6,485 nt of DNA from Treponema sp. UBA4232 (GCA_002396325.1 DGXM01000043.1:1-6485), one strand, 5' to 3'. Counted from the first letter of the stretch, positions 1 to 6,269 are shown. Numbers and translations are program-made. Notes: generated from the sequence alone by a model not told the origin.

Positions 1-804
1 TTCTTCGGGCGTCATCTCCACTTCATCGGGGTAATCGTTCGTCTTGGGGTCTTTTTTCACTTCTGTGAACATATCAACATATTTGTCCACTTCGTGATAT
101 TTGTATGTGTCGTCCTCTCCCTGTCCGGAGATGATGAGAGGAGTACGGGCTTCATCAATAAGAATGGAGTCGATTTCGTCAACAATACAGAAGTTGAATC
201 CGCGCTGAACTTTGCGGCTCATGTCAATCTGCATATTGTCGCGAAGATAGTCGAAGCCAAGCTCATTGTTTGTTCCGTACGTGATGTCGCAGTTGTAGGC
301 GGCCTTTCTTGCATCGTTGTCCATATTTGCGAGAATGCATCCTACGCTTTGTCCCAGGAATTTATAGACTCTTCCCATCCACTGGCTGTCACGCTCTGCA
401 AGGTAGTCGTTCACGGTCACGATGTGCACACCCTTTCCTGAAAGCGAATTCAGATAAGCGGCGGCAACGCACATAAGGGTTTTTCCTTCACCGGTTTTCA
501 TTTCGGTAATGCGTCCTGTGTGAAGAACGAGGGATCCCATAAGCTGAACGGGGTAGGCTCTTTCTCCGAGCACACGGTATGCCGCTTCACGTGCAAGTGC
601 GAATGCTTCCGGGAGAATGTCGTCAAGAGTCTCTCCTTTTGCAAGCCTGTCTTTCAAAATCTGTGTCTGCTGCGGAAATTCCTCATCCTTGAAGGATTGT
701 GCCCAGCTCTCTTTTGCTTCCACCTGAGCGATTACAGGTTTGAGAGCTTTCACGTCTCGGTCATTCTGTGAACCGAAGAAAAAAGTTAGAACTTTGTCAA
801 ACAT
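1..804 (-). CDS. secA: Protein translocase motor ATPase SecA, N-terminal part (runs off left edge)
   Basis: SecA is the cytoplasmic ATPase that pushes unfolded preproteins through the SecYEG channel. The visible 268 residues cover the first nucleotide-binding domain up to the start of the preprotein-binding region. Seen in the sequence: Walker A MKTGEGKT at 102-109, TVNDYLAERD at about 130-139, YGTNNELGFDYLRDNM at 176-191, and the Walker B/DEAD-type segment VDEIDSILIDEARTPLIISG at 208-227 (DEID where DEVD is usual). The ATG at 804 gives residue numbers that match the E. coli protein as I recall it (Walker lysine at 108, Asp at 209). That supports this start, with MFDKVLTFFFGSQNDR as the usual SecA N-terminus. 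The frame stays open upstream, with in-frame ATGs at 819 and 888 that would add 5 or 28 unconserved residues. No Shine-Dalgarno lies close to 804; an AGGAGGA sits about 36 nt upstream. The gene continues beyond position 1, and a full SecA is about 900 residues. It is divergent from the lipoprotein operon. Confidence 0.97.
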   Translation of the reverse strand, partial: MFDKVLTFFFGSQNDRDVKALKPVIAQVEAKESWAQSFKDEEFPQQTQILKDRLAKGETLDDILPEAFALAREAAYRVLGERAYPVQLMGSLVLHTGRITEMKTGEGKTLMCVAAAYLNSLSGKGVHIVTVNDYLAERDSQWMGRVYKFLGQSVGCILANMDNDARKAAYNCDITYGTNNELGFDYLRDNMQIDMSRKVQRGFNFCIVDEIDSILIDEARTPLIISGQGEDDTYKYHEVDKYVDMFTEVKKDPKTNDYPDEVEMTPEE

Positions 805-907
805 AACCAATTGAGTCATCCGCAGAAAAAAAACGGATGCTCCTCCTGCATTTTTTTTGTTGTGTTTCTGTATCCCGCCTAAAATCATGACAGACCCAAA
901 AGCGGTT
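805..907 (-). promoter_or_regulatory. secA 5' leader with distant Shine-Dalgarno and overlapping hairpins
   Basis: This is the expected untranslated leader of the secA mRNA, read on the minus strand from the predicted transcription start near 907 to the ATG at 804. A strong AGGAGGA lies at about 847-841, 36 nt from the ATG. Between them is a 6-bp stem, CATCCG (839-834) with CGGATG (822-817), around an 11-nt U-rich loop. Folding it shortens the effective distance to about 14 nt. A competing 4-bp stem, ATGC (851-848) with GCAT (840-837), puts AGGAGGA in its 7-nt loop and shares bases 839-837 with the first stem, so the two are mutually exclusive. A short out-of-frame ORF (MQEEHPFFFCG) starts at 851 and its stop overlaps the in-frame ATG at 819. 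The sequence elements are visible; any regulatory effect on translation is inference. Confidence 0.4.
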
Positions 908-913
908 CTGAAC

Positions 914-942
914 ATTATATAGAATTTTTTTTACATTGACAA
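914..942 (-). promoter_or_regulatory. Predicted secA promoter (sigma-70 type)
   Basis: On the minus strand, -35 TTGTCA (942-937, 5 of 6 consensus bases) is followed by a 17-nt spacer and a perfect -10 TATAAT (919-914). The spacer contains an A8 run. The predicted start site is near 907. The -35 overlaps by five bases the -35 of the rightward promoter. The match is strong for a pattern call, but no expression evidence is available. Confidence 0.75.
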
Positions 943-964
943 TATCCACGTTATTCTTTATTCT
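936..964 (+). promoter_or_regulatory. Predicted promoter of the lipoprotein operon
   Basis: A perfect -35 TTGACA (936-941) is followed by a 17-nt spacer and -10 TATTCT (959-964, 4 of 6 consensus bases). The expected start site is about 970-973, which is on or just before the ATG at 973, so the transcript would be leaderless or nearly so. A TATTAT at 964-969 is a better hexamer but would need a 22-nt spacer. The -35 element is shared with the divergent secA promoter. Confidence 0.6.
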
Positions 965-972
965 ATTATATT

Positions 973-2199
973 ATGGATATTCAGAAAAAGTTCGCGCTTT
1001 TAAAAACAACGGCTCTTTGCTTTCCTTTGTGTGCGCTTCTGCTTTCAGCGTGCGGCGGGCCGGTGGTTTCCTCGCTCAAGGAAGAGGAGATGTTTTCTCT
1101 TGAGTACGGCAGTTTTGAGGATGAACTCAACGTTTTTGATTACAACAGGATAGGTTCAATCCGCAACAGTCTGGCCATGCGCGACGGATTTTTCTACATT
1201 GCAAACCGTGAGTCGCAGAAGATTATGGAACTGAACTCTTACGGCGACCTTCTGACTCTTTTTTACAATGAGGACTCCAATCCCCGGCCGTCATTTGCTA
1301 TGGAGGAAGGACAGAATTCAACCAGAAAGGCAGTGTCATATCCCTTCAATGAAATATCTTCCGTTACTGTGGACAGCAGGAAATTCGTTTATGCGGTTGA
1401 CAAGCTCCCCGTCGAAAGGCAGGAAGTTGACGAGGAAAGGAACGAGACGCTTTCGCAGATTGTGCTCCGCTTTGACGGTTCGGGCAATTTCGTGGATTAT
1501 CTGGGGCAGGAAGGACCGGGAGGCACACCGTTTCCGTTTGTAAAGCAGATTTATGTGACGGAGGCAAACGAGCTGGTGGTTGTCTGCACAACGACAAAGG
1601 GGCCCATAATCTATTGGTTCTCGCAGAACGGCCATACACTTTTCACAGTCCCGATTGAAACAAAAAATGTTCCGGTTCCGTATGCGCAGAATCAGGACTG
1701 TTATGTGGAAATCGAAAACGTGGTTCCTGATTACAGCCAGAGGAAACTTTACATGAAGGCTGACTACTATCTTCCGCACGTGGACGAGGCAAGCCGTATG
1801 ATGTCGGGCATTGATTACGACAGAACCATGCTTTACACGCTCAATGTCGAGGACGGCAGCTACGAAGCCCCGCTTTCAATCCTTCCGTACACAGAGCAGG
1901 AGCAGGGCACTTTTTCCAACGAGCAGATAGAAATTCCATACGATTTTTTGGGAGTGAGCGACACGGGATGGTTCTTTTTCGTCATCTCAACCGAAAGCGG
2001 ATTCCAGATTCAGATGGTGCAGGAAAACGGACAGCGCATTTTGAACCGCACACTCCGTCTGGATCATCACAACACTCTCTATTACACATTCAGTCTCAGC
2101 AATGCGGGAATCATTTCCATACTTTCGATGACGCAGGACAAGGCGACCGTAAACTGGTGGAGAACCGACAGCCTGATTCAGACCGTCATAAAAGGGTAG
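973..2199 (+). CDS. Beta-propeller-like lipoprotein, uncharacterised (spirochaetal LIC_12708-like)
   Basis: This is a 408-residue predicted lipoprotein. Seen: lysines at 5-6, a hydrophobic segment of about 10-24 and the lipobox L24-S-A-C27, so the mature protein would begin at Cys27 and be lipid-anchored outside the cytoplasmic membrane. The mature part has NHL/six-bladed-propeller features: a blade-like DGFFYIANRESQKIMELN at 71-88, a second strand set from about 131 (VTVDSRKFVYAVD) to IVLRFDGSGNFVDYLG at 163-178, and a linker GQEGPGGTPFPFVKQIYV at 178-195 typical of NHL repeats. The second half is less regular. I recall this type of protein as the spirochaetal LIC_12708 family, with a lipoprotein also next to secA in Borrelia; I could not check this. 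The molecular function is unknown, and a binding or scaffolding role is inference. The start is fixed by the signal peptide although no Shine-Dalgarno precedes it. It is the first gene of the operon. Confidence 0.88.
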   Translation: MDIQKKFALLKTTALCFPLCALLLSACGGPVVSSLKEEEMFSLEYGSFEDELNVFDYNRIGSIRNSLAMRDGFFYIANRESQKIMELNSYGDLLTLFYNEDSNPRPSFAMEEGQNSTRKAVSYPFNEISSVTVDSRKFVYAVDKLPVERQEVDEERNETLSQIVLRFDGSGNFVDYLGQEGPGGTPFPFVKQIYVTEANELVVVCTTTKGPIIYWFSQNGHTLFTVPIETKNVPVPYAQNQDCYVEIENVVPDYSQRKLYMKADYYLPHVDEASRMMSGIDYDRTMLYTLNVEDGSYEAPLSILPYTEQEQGTFSNEQIEIPYDFLGVSDTGWFFFVISTESGFQIQMVQENGQRILNRTLRLDHHNTLYYTFSLSNAGIISILSMTQDKATVNWWRTDSLIQTVIKG

Positions 2200-2208
2200 G
2201 AGGAGTGT

Positions 2209-2784
2209 ATGGCATTCGGTGATGATATGATAGACGGATACCCCGAAGGTGAGGAACCTCTGGTATTCCATCACAAAAACGGAGGATTCCGCGAAAGAGA
2301 AAGCCAGGTATACCGCGACCTTGCCACTGGAAAAAATCAGCCCAAAAAAGGTTTGTTCCGTGTCCTCGTGAGCACGAAGATGAACCGTATGATTTTTTTT
2401 GCAATGATTATGACGTTCGGTGTGGTGCTTGCGGTGAGTCTTTTGGGTGGAAAGGCAAACGAAGGACTTGTGAACGGCGTCTACTGCTCCCTGAATGCTT
2501 TTTCTTTCGGTGACGATGTGTACGTGTCCGTTTCAATGCGCCGGTCTTCGGCGAAAAAATCTGCTGAAATCAAAGGTCAGCGGGTAGTGCATTACAAAGT
2601 GGTTGCAGTCAACTCGGATGAAGCGGATGCCGATGTTCAGGAACAGGACGTTGTGTTCACGGATTCGGGAGACGAGGAAAACGCCAGGTTTGTTTTCAAA
2701 AATTACGAAATTACAAAAATAAATGCCGGGCTTTCGAGCGGAGAAGAAACTTTGAATTTGACGTGCAAGGTGCAGGCCCGTTAG
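2209..2784 (+). CDS. Single-pass membrane protein of unknown function
   Basis: This is a 191-residue protein that I do not recognise. Seen: a polar N-terminal region of about 58 residues, acidic at first (GDDMIDGYPEGEE) and basic just before the membrane (KKGLFRVLVSTKMNR). One transmembrane helix follows at about 60-80 (MIFFAMIMTFGVVLAVSLLGG), then a C-terminal domain of about 110 residues rich in beta-type segments (DDVYVSVSM, RVVHYKVVAV, ARFVFKNYEI, TLNLTCKVQA). The positive-inside rule suggests the N-terminus is cytoplasmic and the C-terminal domain periplasmic. A strong Shine-Dalgarno AGGAGGAG (2198-2205) overlaps the stop codon of the preceding lipoprotein gene. With a gap of only 9 bases, the two genes are likely co-transcribed and translationally coupled. 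A T8 run at 2393-2400 codes for the start of the membrane helix. Partnership with the upstream lipoprotein at the periplasmic face is inference. Confidence 0.85.
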   Translation: MAFGDDMIDGYPEGEEPLVFHHKNGGFRERESQVYRDLATGKNQPKKGLFRVLVSTKMNRMIFFAMIMTFGVVLAVSLLGGKANEGLVNGVYCSLNAFSFGDDVYVSVSMRRSSAKKSAEIKGQRVVHYKVVAVNSDEADADVQEQDVVFTDSGDEENARFVFKNYEITKINAGLSSGEETLNLTCKVQAR

Positions 2785-2819
2785 GGTTTGTGCCGATTCA
2801 TATTGAAGGGGGAATACTT

Positions 2820-3287
2820 ATGGAACAGTTTTACTGTCTTTCGGTTCTTGCAAACTGCATTGCAGGTCTCATACTGGTGTACGGAACCGATCTTACGAAA
2901 AAAACGGACTCCACTGCTGTAGTTCCTGCAGAGGATTCAGGCAGCGGTAAAAATGTCATGCCGGAAAAAAAAGCGGCTGCAAATCTGCTTGACGGAAAAA
3001 ATCTGCGCCTTGTTGTCGGTATTCTTTCGGTGGTCGTGGGATTCATGAAAATCCTTCTTGCTTACGGCGGAATCCCTGTGCTAGGCGACCTTCTTCCTGC
3101 CGCTGCGGGACTTGCCGGAGGTGCTGCGATTCTCACCGAATACTACGTGACTTCAACCACTGACGAGAGTTTTTCCCTTTCCGAAAATCTGCAGATCTTC
3201 TTCATAAACTCGCGGAAGTATCTCGGAGTCGCCTGTCTTGCGGTCGCACTTCTGCATTTCATTTTCCCAAGGGCCCTGTTCCTTTAG
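2820..3287 (+). CDS. Small multi-pass membrane protein of unknown function
   Basis: I chose the ATG at 2820 (155 residues) because a strong Shine-Dalgarno, GAAGGGGG (2805-2812), lies 7 nt upstream. The in-frame ATG at 2763 would overlap the previous gene and add 19 residues without a better ribosome site. Seen: hydrophobic segments at about 6-22, 63-82, 86-106 and 135-150, so probably four membrane helices. A low-complexity polar linker of about 40 residues lies between the first and second (DLTKKTDST to NLLDGK), and a polar loop with TTDESFSLSENLQIFF separates the third and fourth. The protein ends on the last helix (PRALFL). I recognise no family or catalytic motif. It lies 35 bases after the preceding gene and 31 before the next, in the same orientation, which suggests a membrane assembly with its neighbours; that role is inference. 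Confidence 0.82.
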   Translation: MEQFYCLSVLANCIAGLILVYGTDLTKKTDSTAVVPAEDSGSGKNVMPEKKAAANLLDGKNLRLVVGILSVVVGFMKILLAYGGIPVLGDLLPAAAGLAGGAAILTEYYVTSTTDESFSLSENLQIFFINSRKYLGVACLAVALLHFIFPRALFL

Positions 3288-3318
3288 CGGAAGAAAAACT
3301 TTGGAGGATTTATAATTT

Positions 3319-3738
3319 ATGTCGAAGACTTCAGTAACGGGAATTGCTCTTGACGGCCGCCTTGTGCTTGTGGCCCACAGGAATCCAACCGGACAGATGG
3401 GGGGCAGATGGGAATTCCCCGGCGGAAAAGTGGATGGAAATGAAACTGACCAGGTGGCGCTGGCAAGGGAGTTCAAAGAGGAATTCAATGTGAAAGTGAA
3501 GGTTGGTGAAAGCGTTGCCTCTACGCAATTCGAACACAACGGCCAGACTGTAAATCTTCACGCATACATCGTGAAACCTGCACACAAGGGCATTGTCATA
3601 AAATACAAACTCACCGAGCACACCGAATACCGCTGGGTTGACATCGACACAATAAAAACAATGAACTTTGTTGACAGCGACCTGAAACTGTATCCCGATG
3701 TCAGGAAATACGTTTTGTCGGGGGGAAGCGCAAAATGA
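3319..3738 (+). CDS. Nudix hydrolase, MutT-like
   Basis: Nudix enzymes cleave nucleoside diphosphates linked to another moiety; MutT-type members remove oxidised nucleotides such as 8-oxo-dGTP. This 139-residue protein is about the size of MutT. The Nudix box runs from G36 to V58: G36, E42, R50-E51, then E54-E55, which supply the metal-binding glutamates. It is preceded by GRWEFPGG (29-36), the usual MutT-type context. One consensus position deviates: the glycine expected after EEx is N57 (EEFNV). Near the C-terminus, EYRWVDIDTI (103-112) matches the 'W-x-x-x-D-L' strand common in MutT-like proteins. A Shine-Dalgarno GGAGG (3303-3307) lies 11 nt before the ATG, slightly long. The stop overlaps the next start by ATGA. 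The substrate is not deducible: oxidised dNTP sanitation is the default guess, but many similar-sized Nudix enzymes act elsewhere. Confidence 0.92.
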   Translation: MSKTSVTGIALDGRLVLVAHRNPTGQMGGRWEFPGGKVDGNETDQVALAREFKEEFNVKVKVGESVASTQFEHNGQTVNLHAYIVKPAHKGIVIKYKLTEHTEYRWVDIDTIKTMNFVDSDLKLYPDVRKYVLSGGSAK

Positions 3739-4121
3739 CAAAATCCCTCAGCTTGAAATACATCGCTCTTCTGGCGTTTGCCGTAATCCTTGTCTCGTCG
3801 TGCCGGAAGGAAAAATCCATCAACGTGGCAAATCTGGAGTCCCTTTCCCTTACTCCCGGTGTGGAATGGGCCGTTGTTCAGGAACCCTACGCCGCATTCA
3901 GAAAGGGACCTTCATACGAAGAGTCGGTCGTAAGCCAGACCCGCCGCGGTGAAGTGCTTCAGGTCGTGGGAAAATCATACGTGACTACGGGCAGCGGAAG
4001 ATCGAAGTCAGTGTCAATGTGGTATAAATTCGAAGAAGGCTGGCTCGACGAAAGATCCATCATCCTTTATGACAACAGACTGAAGGCTCAGAAGGCCTCC
4101 GACGATCTGCTTTCAAAGTAG
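3735..4121 (+). CDS. Small SH3-like domain lipoprotein
   Basis: This is a 128-residue predicted lipoprotein. Seen: an N-terminal lysine, a hydrophobic segment of about 9-20 and the lipobox V20-S-S-C23, followed by charged RKEKS. The mature region of about 45-113 resembles a bacterial SH3 (SH3_3-type) fold: WAVVQEPYAAFRKGPSYEESV, then RRGEVLQVVGKSYV, then WYKFEEGWLDERSIILYDN. The pattern 'R-x-G-P-S' followed by 'G-x-V-L-x-V-x-G' and 'GWL' is typical of such domains. In other bacteria they often bind cell-wall peptides or act as protein-interaction modules; the target here is unknown. The ATG overlaps the Nudix stop (ATGA, 3735-3738), and the Shine-Dalgarno-like GGGGGGAAG (about 3719-3727) lies inside the Nudix gene, so translational coupling is likely. 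It is the last gene of the operon and converges on the EF-G gene. Confidence 0.85.
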   Translation: MTKSLSLKYIALLAFAVILVSSCRKEKSINVANLESLSLTPGVEWAVVQEPYAAFRKGPSYEESVVSQTRRGEVLQVVGKSYVTTGSGRSKSVSMWYKFEEGWLDERSIILYDNRLKAQKASDDLLSK

Positions 4122-4222
4122 AGAAACTTCCGGGAGTCTCCAAGAACATCAGTTTCGGCAAAATGCCTATGCTGCATATTAAGAGACAAGCTTGAAATCT
4201 CCCGAAAACAGAATCCGTTGTG
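4122..4222. other. Convergent intergenic gap without a clear terminator
   Basis: This is a 101-bp gap between the stop of the SH3-like lipoprotein gene and the stop of the EF-G gene. I find only weak inverted repeats: CGGGAG (4131-4136) with CTCCCG (4199-4204), 62 bases apart; TATGC-T-GCATA (about 4167-4177); and GGCA-AAA-TGCC (4158-4168). None is followed by a T-run on either strand. Termination may be Rho-dependent or through a structure I cannot recognise. Confidence 0.6.
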
Positions 4223-6262
4223 TCAGGACTTCTTCTGGAAATGGCTGAACGTCATGCTGAAGCTGGCTCTTCCCTGTGTGACGGAGCGGAGACTTGTGGT
4301 GAATCCGAACATCTTTGCCATGGGTGCCTCCGCGTGCACAATGTTTCCGCCGGTCTTTTCATCCATGCTGCTGATTATTCCGCCGCGCTGGGTAATCTGG
4401 CTCATTGCCTCTCCCACGAATTCCGTAGGCGACTCAATGTCCACAGCCATCACAGGCTCAAGCAGTTCCGGGGATGCGGAAGAGCACACATGATCGAAAG
4501 CCTCTGCCGCCGCCGCTGAAAATGCCACGCCCGTTGAAGTCTGCGGATTGAAGTCTATCGCCGTGAGCGTGATTGCAGTGTCGGTACAGGGGTATCCCAT
4601 CTTTATGCCGCCGCCGAAACAGTTGTTTATGCTCTGTTCGATTGCATCAAAAATCTCGACCGGAATCTCACCGCCTTTTTTAACCGCACAGGTATAAAGA
4701 TTTCCGCTTCCGGTTTCCCTGGGCTCCACGTGCAATGTAAGCCCCGCAGTGTTTTCCTTTCCCGCAATGGTCCGGCTGTAATTTTCCGTGTAGTCCGCGG
4801 TCGAAGTGACGGCTTCCCTGTAAGTTACCTGTGGAGCACCCACTCTGCACTGCACTTTGAAGTCATCGCGTATTCTTGTGACAAGCACATCAAGGTGAAG
4901 CTCTCCCATTCCGCTTATAACAAGCTGTCCGGTCTCTTCGTCATCACGGTGAGTGAACGTTGGGTCTTCGCGGCTTAAAATCTCAAGGGTTTCGTTCAGC
5001 TTATCCCTGTCGCTCATCGTCTCGGGCTCAATCGCAATCGAAATAACAGGCTCGGGGAATTTCACGCTCTCAAGCAGAACAGGCATGCCCTCGCTTCCAA
5101 GAGTGTCTCCCGTCTGCGAAATCTTCAGCCCCACAAACACGGCAATGTCTCCGGCACTCACGCTGTCCATCTGCTCCATGTGGTTTGCGTTCACCCTCAA
5201 AATGCGGTTGATTCTTTCCCTCTTTTTCTTCGACACATTGTAGACCTGGGTTCCTGTGCTGATTTTGCCGGAATACATCCTCACGAAAGAAAGAGGGCCT
5301 GCCTCGCGGTCGTACTGGATTTTGAAAACAAGTCCCGCAGGAGTCTTTGAAGAAGGATCGCAGGGAATCTCAATCTGCTCTTCCTCATCGTGTTTCTTCA
5401 AATGAACTGCCTGTGCCGGAGGAACTTCATCGGGGGAGGGAAGGTAGTCCACAATTGCGTCCATCAAAGGCTGCACTCCCTGATTGCGCCGGCTCGAACC
5501 GCAGAGGAACGGAACCAATGCCCTGCTGATTGTTGCCTTTCTCAAAGCCTTTACCATCTGCTCGGTGGAAATCTCTCCGCCCTCAAGATAAATCTCGGCA
5601 AGCTCGTCATCGGTGGATGCCACTGAGTCAATCAGCTTTGCCCGCCATTCCTCAGCCTTTTCCTTCATCTCCGCACTTATTTCGCCCACCGTGAATTTCT
5701 CGCCTTCAGTCGCCGCATCCCAGTGGATTTCCTTCATCCGCACAAGATCAATCACTCCGTCAAAATCCTGACCCGCACCGACAGGAATCTCAAGGGCCAC
5801 AGTCTCGCACTTGAATTTTTCCTTCACATCGTTCATGGCACCGAAAAAGTCGGCACCTGTCCTGTCCATTTTGTTCACGAAACAGATGCGCGGCACATTG
5901 AATTCGTCCGCCTGTCTCCAGACTGTCTCCGTCTGCGGCTGAACCCATCCCACCGCACAGATGACCGCAACCGCACCGTCAAGAACACGCAGGGAACGTT
6001 CAACCTCCGCTGTGAAATCCACGTGTCCGGGTGTGTCAATAATATTTATCTGATGTCCCTTCCAGCTTGTTGTGATAGCGGCTGATGCAATCGTGATTCC
6101 GCGCTCCTGCTCCTGCTGCATGAAATCCATCGTGGCGGCACCGTCATCAATCTCACCGATTTTGTGAATCTTTCCGGAATAATAAAGGATTCTTTCCGTG
6201 GTCGTAGTCTTTCCGGCATCAATATGCGCCATGATTCCAATATTTCTCATTTTCTCTAACAT
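4223..6262 (-). CDS. Elongation factor G paralogue, spirochaetal EF-G2 (ribosome-recycling) type
   Basis: This is a complete 679-residue translational GTPase. G motifs: AHIDAGKTTT (12-21), RGITI (54-58), DTPGH (76-80), NKMD (130-133) and CGSS (254-257, where CGSA is usual). Order: G domain with G' insert (about 1-280), domain II (about 300-390), III (about 400-475), IV (about 478-600), V (about 603-679, with MFGFTTSLRSVTQGRASFSM). Domains I and V are canonical, but domain IV lacks the GGRGQYGHV signature (here AGKENTAGL, 500-508). The tip loop, with the key His of translocases (E. coli H583, GSYHDVDSSE), reads DFNPQTSTGV, placing Asn572 at that position. Spirochaetes are known to carry two EF-Gs, EF-G1 for translocation and EF-G2 for recycling with RRF (shown in Borrelia burgdorferi); this one fits EF-G2. 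It would split ribosomes after termination in the cytoplasm. ATG at 6262 is preceded by AGGAAAAG with 7-nt spacing. Confidence 0.93.
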   Translation of the reverse strand: MLEKMRNIGIMAHIDAGKTTTTERILYYSGKIHKIGEIDDGAATMDFMQQEQERGITIASAAITTSWKGHQINIIDTPGHVDFTAEVERSLRVLDGAVAVICAVGWVQPQTETVWRQADEFNVPRICFVNKMDRTGADFFGAMNDVKEKFKCETVALEIPVGAGQDFDGVIDLVRMKEIHWDAATEGEKFTVGEISAEMKEKAEEWRAKLIDSVASTDDELAEIYLEGGEISTEQMVKALRKATISRALVPFLCGSSRRNQGVQPLMDAIVDYLPSPDEVPPAQAVHLKKHDEEEQIEIPCDPSSKTPAGLVFKIQYDREAGPLSFVRMYSGKISTGTQVYNVSKKKRERINRILRVNANHMEQMDSVSAGDIAVFVGLKISQTGDTLGSEGMPVLLESVKFPEPVISIAIEPETMSDRDKLNETLEILSREDPTFTHRDDEETGQLVISGMGELHLDVLVTRIRDDFKVQCRVGAPQVTYREAVTSTADYTENYSRTIAGKENTAGLTLHVEPRETGSGNLYTCAVKKGGEIPVEIFDAIEQSINNCFGGGIKMGYPCTDTAITLTAIDFNPQTSTGVAFSAAAAEAFDHVCSSASPELLEPVMAVDIESPTEFVGEAMSQITQRGGIISSMDEKTGGNIVHAEAPMAKMFGFTTSLRSVTQGRASFSMTFSHFQKKS

Positions 6263-6269
6263 AATCTTT

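Noticed and set aside
94..771. Two plus-strand ORFs (115 and 83 codons) opposite secA
   Set aside because: They lie wholly antisense to well-conserved SecA motifs, have no ribosome sites and no recognisable domains.
837..858. Short stem (ATGC/GCAT) followed by T8 on the plus strand, resembling a terminator
   Set aside because: The stem is only 4 bp and no plus-strand gene ends here; the same bases make more sense as part of the secA leader.
893..921. Possible alternative rightward promoter with TATATA at 916-921
   Set aside because: The -35 position reads GACCCA, a poor match, and the TTGACA/TATTCT pair just downstream is far better.
1336..2404. Several minus-strand ORFs (up to 147 codons) opposite the first lipoprotein gene and the start of the next
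   Set aside because: They are antisense shadows of genes with clear signal peptides, Shine-Dalgarno sites and operon spacing; their translations look like random composition.
2763..2819. Upstream ATG at 2763 for the four-helix protein
   Set aside because: It overlaps the preceding gene and lacks a good ribosome site, whereas 2820 has GAAGGGGG at 7-nt spacing and begins directly with the first hydrophobic segment.
3331..3741. 136-codon minus-strand ORF opposite the Nudix gene
   Set aside because: The plus strand carries an intact Nudix box and coupled overlap with the next gene; the antisense product has no recognisable features.
4218..6085. Plus-strand ORFs opposite the EF-G2 gene
   Set aside because: All are short, mutually overlapping shadows of a full-length EF-G on the other strand.
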